A DNA stretch of 22,180 bases, taken from Conidiobolus incongruus B7586. Lineage: Eukaryota > Entomophthoromycota > Entomophthoromycetes > Entomophthorales > Conidiobolaceae. Every line of letters starts with the position of its first letter. Position 1 is the stretch's first letter. Location of the stretch: assembly GCA_000697335.1 (NCBI GenBank), contig JNEM01012828.1, positions 1 through 22,180 on the forward strand. Direction: 5' to 3'. The position numbers and the translations under genes are program-made. Shown in pieces: positions 11,201 through 22,152 of this stretch. The notes below the pieces were generated by a model, which saw nothing but the letters and a program-made list of their open reading frames with translations, was not told the origin of the DNA and did not search any database.

Positions 11201-14200
11201 CTAATTGACGCATAAAAGTTTTGGACCACGTGCCCGGAATAGAGTGACGCTCCGTTATAGGCCGTTTCTTGCGAGTCGCCCTTCGGTATAAGGAGTCCAC
11301 TTTGTTCACGAGATTGTCTACCCATGAAAGTTTGTTCTCCTCCAACTAAATTACTATTAATATTAATACCAAACAAAAAAATTCTATGGGTTACCTCCTT
11401 ATCATTCACGGGGTACTCCTTCAAGAACTGGTGAAAGTGTTTCGTATTCAAATCCAACTGTAACTCCTGTGGCAATTCTTTAAGTGTCAAAGTTTTGGGA
11501 TTCGCTGGCAAGTACACGTAAGGATTCCATAAGTTTTGGATTTTGCCTACGAAGTTGGCATCAGGGTTGCTTTTCCTAATATGTTGCTTGAGTTGTAAAT
11601 CTCTTTTTTGAATTTCTGACATATCGAGATTTTCCACGACGACTGCTACGAACAGGTTGGTAAGGATGACTAAATGATACATTAGTAAGGGTATTAGCTA
11701 ATAGATTTGGGAACTTACAGTTGCAGAGGCCGAAAAACATAAAGACGAAAAGGACACCGGCCCATGTTAAATTGTAGGGTTCTAAAGCTTTCATGCAATT
11801 ATACAAGATATTGGGCCAATCCTCCCCACTGAATAACTAAAACAATCATTAATCAACTGTTACATTTATTAATTCGTAAACTTACGTGATATAGAGTTAT
11901 AAAACTCCAAAATAGCGAATCAAATCGATCGAAAATCGCCTCCTTGTTTGGGTCATTATCCTCATTGTTCGGCATAAGACCACCAAACAACTGCATAGCG
12001 GCAACGGAACTCAATAGAATGATTGAAAAGATGAAGATAATCATATTGATCATTGGAATAATATTACCAAGGATCGCTACCAAGAAATACCTTACGTTAG
12101 GAATGGCCCAAACTACACGATACACCCTGAGGATGAAGAAGAAGGTCAGATATCGGAAAGCGTCAAAAGGTTGAATGACGTATATGATAATTAGAATGGT
12201 ATTAATAATTGCCAATAGTAGATTTAGGGTGTTTTGTCTAGATTTTAAAAATTCTAAAATAGTAGGAGATGCCACTAATTTTAGGATGATATCAATATTT
12301 AAAATCATAGTGAATATAATTTCATATTTGTCTAAAAAAAATTATTAGTTGATGATTTTAAATAAGAATATTAAATATTACAAAATTGTACAATAGTTTC
12401 TTCACTCATATAGTTGGTAGTAGCTCCCATCACTCCCAAACTTGCCAAAATCACTACCAAGAAGAAGTAATCCAGCTCCTTATGCCATCGAGTGTACCAA
12501 TTCCTAAATAATTGTCTAAACCTCTCCAAGCTATTCAGGGTGAACGATCTTGATTTCAAATGCCTACGAGGTAGAGGTGGTGGTTGGTCGGAATCCTCGA
12601 GAATAATAAAATCCGCATTCTTGTCCTCGGCAAATGCACTCGATTGTGTTTCGCGAATGTTGGCGAAAGTGTCTGTGATAATGGCAATGAAGAGGTTGAG
12701 TAGCCAGAAGTTTAGGACAATGACTGCTACTACGAAGAATAGCATTGATGACATAGAAGTCGTATTGATGACATTGTACATGATAGGCGTCCATGATTGA
12801 GCTAAAAATGTTAATTATTGATTTATTAAATATTGATGTAAAGTTACCTGAGCTCACAATAAATACATAAATCCAAGAATGCCAGATATCATCAAAACTC
12901 GTTAATCCATCATTGGGATTATCCCCGTGCTTGCAATATTGACCAACGGGGCACGAATATCCGTAAGTTACTCTATTCGCCAGCCAAGTGGTAGTTTTAT
13001 CGTCGTCACCTCTAGGTAACAGAAGTTCGATTTGTTCCGGATCTTCTGTATCAGGTACTAAATAACTACCGCAAAATCTTTCGAATTTAATTTCATCACC
13101 GCTCTCTATTAAGTGTCATTAGTTAATTGGATCTTTAATTAGGTGGTAGTGTGATATACCTAAATAGCAGCGATTTCGAAGTCCACCACGGAATAAGAGA
13201 GTACCGAATAAACTAAAAAAAAATGAGGATTCAAAGGTAGAATCGAACAATATTTAATTACCTGAATACTAACATAAAAAACAGAATAAAGATTACTGCA
13301 TTTCCCAATAATGGTCCACTCTTCTTTAACGAGTTTAAAATAACCTATAAAACCACTAATTAATATAATATACTCTAGTTTGAAACAATTCTGTTACTTT
13401 AGAGCCTGAAGTAATTTCCAGTAACCGAAATGTACGGAAGGTTGACAGACTTTGGAAAAGATATAGATGTTCATACTTGAATATGCCGCTCGCTACCATG
13501 TAGATCCAGAACGATAGTATAGATAGTAGATCCATTCGACAATAGCTCGATCTTAAGTATGCTCCTCTTACTGGCGGTAATAGCGCTCTGTATCCGAGTT
13601 CTTGATACGCCCTCGTCAAACTGAAAGGAGCTGAGGAAGAGTTAGACTTTGTTGCAGGTTGAATACAGTCTTGGAAGACGCCACCCACTAACATTCTCAT
13701 AATTGCTTCCAATCTAAATAATATTGATATTAGCGAATAATAGAATAGTTGGATAATGTATCAATATACGTATAAATTGAAAAAATTCCAACTTTTATCA
13801 TTTGTCTCAACCCGGACCAGTGTTCTCGGTTTTGGTAGGTAAAAGTTTCAGTAGCCATAACAAACCAGTGTAACAATATGACTAACAATAAGAATAATTC
13901 TATATATCTATTTGTTTATAATTAGTTATTATTTTTGAAATGATAATTTTCAATTGAAAAGTAACTTTAAATGATCACTCATATTCAATTTAAAATAATA
14001 AACAACTTACTTCAACCTAAATATTCTAGCACAAGCCAATCTCAGTTTATTATCTGGACCGAAAACTCCAAAAGTTTTGGATATTAATTTGGGTCTATTC
14101 ACGTCGCCCTCATTGGGAAACGCCAATGGTAATTTCACAACCCTAGCAGCAGCTTTGGCGCTCTTGTCAAGTATCCAGTAGCCCAACTTCCAAACCCTAC

Positions 14201-14549
14201 TCGTAATTTTTCTCCCCGCCACAAGTGGCTGATTCAATATGTTCGTTTTCCTTTTACCCACACTTTGTTGTCTTCTTATTTTCTTAATAAATTTGGGTTT
14301 CTCTTCCGATAAATTGAATAATTTTGTTCCAGTTTTTTTCAATGTATCTTCCAACTCAATTACGTTAGTAGGTTCATATTCAAACTTTATATTTTTGTCG
14401 TCTGATTCTGACATTTTAAATTGGGGACTCTTTATCAATGGCGAAAACTCTTCAGTAGGACTTTCCAAAGCGGTATTGGAATTTCTTTCACTTGAAATTA
14501 TATCGTCTGAAGTAGTTTTTGTTAAAGGATTGTTATTACTACTACTCAT
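8253..14549 (-). CDS. CCH1: Cch1 voltage-gated-like calcium channel alpha subunit, eleven exons
   Basis: Exons: 14549-14011, 13907-13770, 13713-13398, 13344-13262, 13212-13160, 13105-12848, 12801-12382, 12331-11886, 11836-11719, 11669-11395, 11345-8253. All junctions are GT-AG and keep frame, giving 1,912 residues in four six-helix repeats: I about 181-508, II 572-805, III 1012-1292, IV 1348-1587. S4 of III has five Arg every third residue (1118-1130) and II has Arg at 662, 671, 674 and 683; I and IV are poor in charge. Filter positions are Q464 (SAQSW), E756 (SGEDW), E1236 (SGEGW) and E1527 (QGEGW). Behind IV come a degenerate EF-hand (loop 1620-1631) and an IQ-like segment (about 1777-1794). 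Residues 1-180 are a basic, Ser-rich cytosolic head. Cch1 is the pore of the plasma-membrane high-affinity Ca2+ system and normally works with Mid1, not present in this window. The length fits fungal Cch1. Confidence 0.93.
13908..14010 (-). other. CCH1 intron 1 (longest intron in the window)
   Basis: 103 nt, GTAAGT...AAATAG, phase 2, lying between the cytosolic head and the first membrane helix. The other nine CCH1 introns are 56, 53, 49, 54, 46, 50, 49, 49 and 49 nt (starts on the coding strand at 13769, 13397, 13261, 13159, 12847, 12381, 11885, 11718 and 11394). A TACTAAT branch site is plain in the intron starting at 11718. Confidence 0.8.
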
Positions 14550-16427
14550 AACTCAATCATTAAAATTAATTAGGACTCTAACCAACTTGAAAATTTTGTC
14601 AAATGCAGAATTACTGGTTAAAGTTAACGATTAAATTAGTGTTTAATTTCTTTTATTTTAATCTATTAGGTAACGAGTATTTATACCAAATTTTAAATTT
14701 TAATCTATTATTAAAATGAATAATTTGGCAAAATTTTATGCTAATAATTAGTGATAATTCACAATTTTGTAACACTATAATTTAGATTTAATAAATAATT
14801 TTATTTATAAAATCAATTGAATAATTAGAATATATGGATATATTATTCCCCTTCTTTTTTATTTTTTATTTTATTATTATCAAAAATCCAAGTGTTCGAT
14901 ACCATTTTGGATTTTTTCCTAACCGATTATAAAATCTAAAATTAAACCCAATATCCCCAAATGATATCATTGTAACCAATGTTATATGTTAGTCAAATTT
15001 GGTCTAAAAAAGTTCTCAGCCTGGGGCCTTTTCTTATTGGTCAATATTCCTAATTAATTTTTTGAAGTGATTCAATAGAATTCTCTGGATTCTCGTTGCT
15101 CATATTTCAGGTTATTGATATAGGGTCAATAAGTTGTAAATTTGATAGGATTACTTTCTTAAAATTCTCAATTTTTAAGCTTGTTTTAATGCAAATTCTT
15201 AATTTTAATTTTAAATCAAGTAAAATCATTTTTGATATGTAGTATCTAGAATAATTTGGAATAATTCGATAGATTAATTTTGGAAAATCAATTATATTGA
15301 GGCATATTTAGTGAATAATATATTTTATCAAATCATGAAAAACTATGTTATTAATACAATATGTCATCATTATTGGATAATTTATCGAGTATAATATTTT
15401 TTACTTAAACCATATTTTTAACAAATTAATTTTCAATCCAATTGATATCAAATTTGAAAAATAAATACTTAATAAGAGATCGACATCTAAAATTGGAACG
15501 AATTTGTTATAATTATTATGATAAAGATATAATATAATGTTTTGTTCCAATTGCTATAATAATATTTGTTTTCAATTATTGCAACATTTTTAATTTGTTT
15601 TTTGAAATATTTTTTAATCAAATTAGACTAATTGGTAATATAGCTACGTAAGATGAATTAGCTTTGCTAAATTCTTTATAATTGTTAAAATTGAAAATTT
15701 CAGTGATAAATCAATAGTTTAAAATCAATTTATATTAGAATATAATAAAAATAATAATATATTACAATTTATTATATCAGAATTTACAATATTTCATAAT
15801 TTTTTTAATATGCCATTGTTATTCAAGGCATTATAAAATTAGGAGTAATTGGACAACTCTGTATCAATTTTAAAATAGAATTATTGGCATATTAAAAATG
15901 AACTAATTTTATAAAATTACCTTTGTTTGCAAACATCTAATATATCATTAATTGTATCAAAATAGTATATAAATCTAAGAATTTCATAATTCTATTATTA
16001 TAATAATTTATAGGATTAACACTATATCAAATTATAATTTTAATTCAATAATTATTTAACCAAATTTATATTTATAATAACTTTAAATTTATTATCAATA
16101 TAGTTATAAATTAATATTAAAAAATAAGAATTTTGTTTATAATATATATTAGATATTGTTTTAAATGGAATTAAAAATATTTGCAATTTAACTATATTAT
16201 GTTTGAAATATATATATTGAAATTATTGTATGTTGAATTTCTATATTATAAAACTAAGGTTTTGTAAAACAGTCTATATATAAATCCTAATTGAAAAATA
16301 TAATATTTTCAAATATGTTTTCTTTTTCTTTAATATTTATTTTGCTTATATTTTGCTATAATATGAAAAGTTTTAAATTAATATTATACTTGGTTAAGAA
16401 ATATAAAATATGCTATTATAGTTTATA
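14550..16427. other. AT-rich upstream region of CCH1
   Basis: About 1.9 kb without a supportable gene between the CCH1 start and the retrotransposon. It must contain the CCH1 promoter. A short frame at 14239-14634 (+) is antisense to the first CCH1 exon and is not called. Apart from the GC-richer patch near 15.02 kb, it is A/T-run sequence in which I see nothing definite. Confidence 0.6.
15011..15045 (-). promoter_or_regulatory. GC-richer patch with inverted CCAAT box upstream of CCH1
   Basis: A patch reading CAGCCTGGGGCCTT is followed by ATTGGTCAAT, i.e. CCAAT on the CCH1 strand at 15040-15036. It stands out against the surrounding AT background and lies about 490 nt upstream of the CCH1 ATG. 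CCAAT is the binding site of the HAP/NF-Y complex. The role here is inferred from composition and position only. Confidence 0.25.
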
Positions 16428-16432
16428 AAAGT
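16428..16432. repeat. Target-site duplication, left copy (AAAGT)
   Basis: AAAGT directly before the left LTR is repeated directly after the right LTR at 22148-22152. Five bases is the usual duplication length for Ty3/Gypsy integrases. Confidence 0.8.
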
Positions 16433-16831
16433 TGTAAGTGTAATGGTAGTTAAACTAATATAGTGTAGAGGAAAACTTAATATAAAAGTAGTGTGGTGTA
16501 GAATGTGGTAATATAACATAGCTGTAGTATGCAAGTGTAAACAGAGTTTAATTAAGCTTTGAACTAGGATGAGTCACTGATATATTAAGATTTATATTAG
16601 GTAGTGCCAATATCCTACAATATTAATAGAATATAGTCTCAATTTTAGAAATAGTGTAAAAGTAAAAATAGTAAGAATTAAGAGGAAAAAAGAAGAACCT
16701 AGTTTATTAGATAATTTAATACTATTTATACAATTAATTTAACTATATAAGTATAAATTAATTATATAATTTATAGTTAATTGGATTATATAAAAATATA
16801 TATAAGAATTTAAAAAACTAGTCTTTTAATA
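16433..16831 (-). repeat. Left LTR (3' LTR of the element)
   Basis: 399 bp beginning TGTAAG on the plus strand and ending TTAATA. It aligns end to end with the right LTR without gaps at about 90% identity, every difference being a transition. Confidence 0.92.
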
Positions 16832-16838
16832 CTCTCCT
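16832..16838 (-). other. Polypurine tract remnant
   Basis: CTCTCCT on the plus strand, i.e. AGGAGAG on the element's strand, directly abuts the left LTR. That is where the plus-strand primer of an LTR element sits, and it fixes the orientation as minus. Confidence 0.6.
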
Positions 16839-17649
16839 AATAAGTTTTTTAGAAGAGACACACTCTTTAATTTTTTACAAATAGGTATAATAGGCTAAAG
16901 TATTCTTAATATTTTCTAGAGGTTCTTATGTAGCTTCTTTAATAAGATAACCCATTTATTTTACATAAAAATAAAGCTTATTCCTAATAAATTTAGATTT
17001 AATTATGTAATTAATATAGTATTCTTCTTTTTTATCTTAATTAATAGTTAGATCTAGTTTTAAAGTTTTTAATCAATTAGGAAAAGTGTTAAAATCTTCA
17101 AAGTATGGTTTAATTTTAAATATGTGAAAGGTAGGGTTGATCCTCAAAGTTAAAGGTAATTCTAAGGTAATATTTTTAAAATTTGAATCAATAAATTAAA
17201 TTTTATAGGGATTATAATATAATAGTAAGTATTTAGGATTTAAACTAAATTTAAATAAGGTAGGTTTAAGGGCAAATTGTTCTAAATATACAAACATACT
17301 AGTTTTATATTTAAGAGGGTTTCTAAATAACTTTAAGTATTATTATTTTATAATCCTTTAATTTTCTTCTAAGTTAAATTTAACAAGAGAATTAATATAT
17401 TTGATATTAGATTAAAATTCAACAATGTTTAAAAGTAAGTTGATTTAAAGTTTTGGAATAATTATTAAGTTAGGATATTTGTTATAATTGATGAAATAAA
17501 GGTTAAAACCTGTTGATCTATTGATAAAAGTGTTGAATGAATATTAAAGTTGGTAGATATAGATATTTTAATTTAACTAATTAATGTTAATATAAGCTTT
17601 AATCATTTGTTTTAAGGTTTTAATAGTTTTTTCAATAAGTTTATTGGTT

Positions 17650-18060
17650 TAGTGATGATTAATAGTAGATATAGCTAGGTTAATCTTAAAAGAAAAGGAT
17701 AGTGACTTCTAGAATCAAAAGTTGAATTATACATCTCTATTAAATATAATAGTTTGTGGAATTCTATAGTAGGTAAAGATATTAGAGAATAACAATTGTA
17801 CAACATCTTTAACTGTAGAAGTTTTGAAATAAGGAATAAAATAAACATATTTGGAAAATGAATCAATTACAATTAGTAAGTTATTATAACTATTTGTTGA
17901 TTTAAGGATTTCTATGAAATCAAGTTAAATTTGTTACTAAGTTTCATTAGGGATTTATAAGAGAATAAGTTTATTATATTTTAGTTGAGTATTATATTTA
18001 ATTCTTTAGCATATATCACAGGTATTAGTGTATTTCTAAACTAATTTAACTAGGGAAAGC
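17650..18060 (-). mobile_element. Integrase remnant of the Ty3/Gypsy element
   Basis: On the minus strand, the trace of an integrase zinc-finger (CDIC-like pair near 18.02 kb) is followed by a region resembling the catalytic core (about 17.88-17.68 kb, with a DxFSK-like start and a NRDV-like segment). Both are eroded. This supports the family assignment. Confidence 0.75.
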
Positions 18061-18799
18061 TAGTAATACTTTATTTTAATTCCCTTAGTAATCTTTAACT
18101 AGTTTTAATATCCTCTAACAAATAAGTTATAGCATTCATTAAATATTATTTGTTAAATCTTAAGGATATTAAAAATATATAGACAATTATTATAATATAG
18201 TAAGTTATTGATAATTTTAAATCTTTTAACATATTTTAGTTAGTTTTCTAATAGTTTAAAGAGTTCTTCTTTAACTAAAATAAAGAAATTATTATTTAAT
18301 AGTGTTTCTTAAAATAGTTTAATAAATTCTTTATTTCTTTTATTAATAATTATTAAGTTAATATTTGCTGGATTTTTATAATTAGAATAAAAAGGTAGGT
18401 ATGTAAGATTTTTTAACAAAGTATCTACAATATAGTTTTATTAACCTAAGAGATATTAAATAAAGAAAAGGTAAGCTTAGATAGTTTTAATTTATCTAAC
18501 TTATTTTCTTAATAAATACTTCTGAGTATTTAAGTAGATAAGTGATTTATAATTTATAAGTGTTAAAAAAAGGTTGCAAAACAAGAAATGTAAGTGATTT
18601 TTGATTATTTCTACTAAAGCAAAAAGTTTTTATTTATAGACTAGGTATTTTAATTCAGCTGGTTTTATTTTTCTTAACCAGAATATTATTAGTTTTAAGG
18701 TAACATTTATAAGGTTAAACTTAACCTGTTCTTTTTTATTTATTATTTTATCTTATAGTTATAGGGTAAAATATAAATTAAATTTAAACTAGGCTAATT

Positions 18800-19630
18800 A
18801 TCCACTAATTATAAAAAAATTAGAGTTAGTAAAAATAATAGTAGGTAGTTTTAGATTAAAGATAGATAAAGTAAAAACATTAGTAATATAGAAAATTAAA
18901 ACATTTATACAAAAAGTGTATAGTAGGGTTTATTCAAAAAAGAGTTTTTCTTTAAGAGATTAGTAAGAAAAATAATAAGTTTAACAAAAGAATCAATAAA
19001 ATCTTTAAAGTAATTCAATAATTTAAGTATAGATATAAATTAATTTTTGTTTATAAGTATAATAAAAGCTTTAACACTATTAAGTTTAATTAGATCAATA
19101 TTAATTCTTTAAAAGGAAACAATATAACCATAGAAAAAGATAGAAAAGGCACTAAAGATGTATTTTAATAATTTTAAAGGTAATTTATATTCTTGAATAA
19201 TTTGTAAAACTTAATTAATATGTTAAATATATTCTTCTTTAGTTTTTGAATAGATTAGGATATTATCAAGGTAGGTAATAACAAAGTTATTAAAAACAAG
19301 GTTAAAAAGGGAATTGATAAATTAAATAAAAGTTACAAGGGCATTACACAATTTAAAGTTTATAACAATAAATTTATAGTAGCTTAAAAGAATATTGAAA
19401 GTAGTTAAAGGGATAGAGTTTTCTTCAACTTTAATGTTGTAATATCTATTCTTAATATTTAATTTAGTAAATATAGTTGATTTAAGTAGTTTATCCTTAA
19501 CATCATATAGGTTTAGTAATAAAGTTTTATCTTTGATAGTTTTAGAGTTTAAAACACAGTTATTAATATATAGTTTTTAACCACCATCAGCCTTTTGTAT
19601 AAAGAGGATTAAAAATTTTTATAGTGAAGA
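18800..19630 (-). mobile_element. Reverse transcriptase and RNase H remnant
   Basis: On the minus strand, the KADGG segment typical of Gypsy reverse transcriptases lies near 19.6 kb, the YLDD-box region at about 19.25-19.285 kb, an LTNLLKK-like connection segment near 18.95 kb and a TDAS-like RNase H start near 18.83 kb. Order and spacing fit the family. The region is broken many times. Confidence 0.85.
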
Positions 19631-20689
19631 AAAAAGTCTAATATACCCATTTTCAAGTAATTTTTGGATTTCTTCTTTTAAGGTTTAGTATTGTTTAAGA
19701 GATAAATGGTAAATAAACTTTAAGTATAATTGTATACCAGGGATTAATTTGATTTTGTGTTTAATATTATATTTAGGTGGTAATTTATTTACAAGTTCAA
19801 AAACATTAGCAAATTAATTTATTATATTGTATAAAAAGTGGTTATTAGATATAACTTTATTAAAATCAACAAATGAAGTGTTGATAGATAAATAATAAAC
19901 AGATATATATCCCTATAAATTATTTAGGTTTTTGATTAGCTTTTTACATTAATTTTTACTTATAATGATAAAATTATTTGCTACAATTATAAAGTTAGTG
20001 TTAGGTAAAACATTTAATAGTTTTATAGTAAGGTAATATAAAATTTTTAAGATTAATTCTACTAATTTCTTTTAAAATGTAAAAGAAATAGATTTGTAGC
20101 TTTTTAAGGTAATATCTATAGATATAAAGCTGTGATATTTAAACTAATTTTAACCTAATATAAAATTATAACTAATGTTGCTAACTAGGAATTTAATATA
20201 TTGGGAGTAATTAGGGGGTAATAATAAGTATTTAAATATAGTGCCAGATGCTTATTCTATTAAGTTGTTAGTATATTTAATTATTAAGTTGCTTTTTTAG
20301 GTAGGTAAAGATAACTTTATAATAATAAAAGAGGAGATAATATAACTAAAATAACTAAAGTTAATTAAAACATTAATAGGTATATCTATAAAAAAATTAG
20401 TTAACACAAATAATAAAGTGATAGTTAAAGGTAAAAAATTATAAGGTAGATTAGTTACTAGAATATTTTTAGTTTCTAGTGGTTTAATTAATTAGATTTC
20501 TCTAGTATATATAGTTTAATTTGTGGAATTATTAGTTTATTAGAACTTTTGTAGATTAGATTAGAATCTATTAATTAATTATAAAAGGGGTGATTTTAAA
20601 GTTATATTAATATTATTCAGGTTTAATTTATGGTTAGTAGATTAAAATTATTAAAAATTAGATTGGTGTTGTTTTTTGAGGGGATATTT

Positions 20690-20750
20690 ATTAACTCTAT
20701 AATTAACTTAAGTCTTTCAGTAATAATAACAACCTTTGTTTACTCTCAAG
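20690..20750 (-). mobile_element. Gag zinc-knuckle region remnant
   Basis: The minus strand keeps the trace of a CCHC-type knuckle preceded by basic sequence, to the right of the protease and reverse transcriptase traces, as expected for the C-terminus of Gag. Strongly eroded. Confidence 0.5.
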
Positions 20751-21730
20751 TAAGCTTTAGCTTCTTTACTAAAGGTTTTCTTATAAAACCTTAAAGTAGA
20801 AACATCTATCATTTAAAATTTAAATGGGTTAGAGTAAAGTTTAAAAGATTAATTTTTAGGGTGGGAAGATTTAGTTATAAAGTAAAAAATATTATCAATT
20901 ATAATTGCTATATCACAAATGTTAGAAAAAAACATATTATTAAAGTGTTCCCTACTAACTAATTAAAGCTTCACTTAAAAGTTAAAGTATTATAATAGTT
21001 TATAGATTTATTCTTCTTCAGTGATATTTAATATGTTTAAATATATCTCATTAAATTTCTCAATCAATTGTTTTATAGAAGTTTTTTATTTAAGCTAGGA
21101 AAGCTTTTCTCTTACTAATCAAATTTAATTTTTTAGGTAATACCTCTCTTTAAAAGCTTTTTCTAATTGTTTAAAAGTTTATATCTTTGTAGTAAGCTAT
21201 CCTCTTGAAGATTCTTTAGGATTAAGCTTGTAATAAATTAATTACTAAATATAAACAGATTTTTCTAAAAAAGAAGTGGCTAATTTAAGGATATTTTTTA
21301 AATCTTCATCAAAAATTAAATTAAGGTAATTCTTTATGTTTTTAAGGTAGTTTTCAAGCTTGTAAAAGTTTTTTAAGCTATTATAAATAGTTAATTTGTT
21401 TTTAAAGATACTAAAGAGGTAGTTTAATGTATTAATTATAGTGAAGTGGCTGGTTTGTTAGATTTAAGCTTTTTGAGACATATTTTTTTCAATCAAAAGT
21501 TGTTTAATATAAGTTTCTTAGAGGGTAATAAACTTTTAAAAACTAAAGTCTTAGATTTATTTAGTAATTAAGCTACTATCATCATTAAAATAATATAAGG
21601 GTATCTTTTTTTTTAGTGGTATTATAGTGTATAGTGTTAAATTTAAATAAAATAAATTATAAATAAAATTTAAAATAGTAATAAATAGGTTAGATATAAG
21701 TAGTTATTAATTTCTAGTAGGTTTTTAACA

Positions 21731-21748
21731 GTTTTATTGCTGCTACTA
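21731..21748 (-). other. Primer-binding site remnant, likely initiator tRNA-Met
   Basis: Next to the right LTR the element's strand begins TAGTAGCAGC, close to TGGTAGC..., the complement of the initiator tRNA-Met 3' end used by many fungal LTR elements. The single difference in the first seven bases is a transition, in line with the rest of the element. Confidence 0.5.
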
Positions 21749-22147
21749 TATAAGTATAGTGGCAATTAAACTAATATAGTATAGAGGAAAACTTAATATA
21801 AAAGTAGTGTGGTATAAAATATAGTAATATAATGTAGCTGTAGTGTACAAGTGTAAATAAAGTTTAATTAAACTTTAAACTAGGATGAGTCACTAATATA
21901 TTAAGATTTATATTAGGTAGTGTTAATATCCTATAATATCAACAGAATATAGTTTCAATTTTAGAAATAGTGTAAAAGTAAAAATAGTAAGAATTGAGAG
22001 GAAAAAAAAGAAACCTAATTTATTAAATAATTTAATACTATTTATACAATTAATTTAATTATATAAGTATAAATTAATCATATAATTTATAGTTAATTAG
22101 ATTATATGAAAGTGTATATAAGAATTTAAAGAACTAGTCTCTTAATA
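21749..22147 (-). repeat. Right LTR (5' LTR of the element)
   Basis: 399 bp aligning without gaps to the left LTR, with about 39 differences counted by eye, all transitions. Confidence 0.92.
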
Positions 22148-22152
22148 AAAGT
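22148..22152. repeat. Target-site duplication, right copy (AAAGT)
   Basis: Identical to 16428-16432. Its survival on both sides shows that the two LTRs belong to one insertion and that no recombination between different copies has occurred. Confidence 0.8.

Larger units (their letters stand above)
16433..22147 (-). mobile_element. Ty3/Gypsy LTR retrotransposon, full-length but heavily decayed
   Basis: A 5,715-bp element bounded by two 399-bp direct repeats and a 5-bp target duplication. It reads on the minus strand: primer-binding site next to the right LTR, polypurine tract next to the left LTR. From right to left there are recognisable traces of Gag with a zinc-knuckle region (about 20.69-20.75 kb), the end of an aspartic protease (about 20.1 kb), reverse transcriptase (about 19.9-18.9 kb), RNase H (beginning about 18.85 kb) and integrase (about 18.06-17.1 kb). 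Integrase after RNase H is the Ty3/Gypsy order and excludes Ty1/Copia. The copy is a fossil: the coding region is broken dozens of times and no long frame survives. Its base composition is extreme, with no CpG seen by eye. The equal LTR lengths argue against slow neutral decay with indels; substitution-based dating would mislead because the changes look process-driven. Confidence 0.93.

Noticed and set aside
12492-12800. 102-codon plus-strand frame opposite CCH1 exon 7
   Set aside because: Antisense to the repeat I S6 and linker coding sequence; no independent motif or signal.
6868-14549. Search of the introns for U12-type (AT-AC or GTATCC) signals, prompted by the CENATAC homologue
   Set aside because: All 14 introns of CCH1 and CENATAC, and the one at 1422-1491, have ordinary GT-AG ends, and none has a U12-type donor.
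14239-14634. 131-codon plus-strand frame opposite the CCH1 N-terminus
   Set aside because: Antisense to the first CCH1 exon, with hydrophobic composition mirroring Lys/Glu/Ser codons; no support as a gene.
17675-17866. 63-codon frame on the minus strand inside the retrotransposon
   Set aside because: It lies over the integrase trace but in a different frame, and is too short to be a gene of its own.
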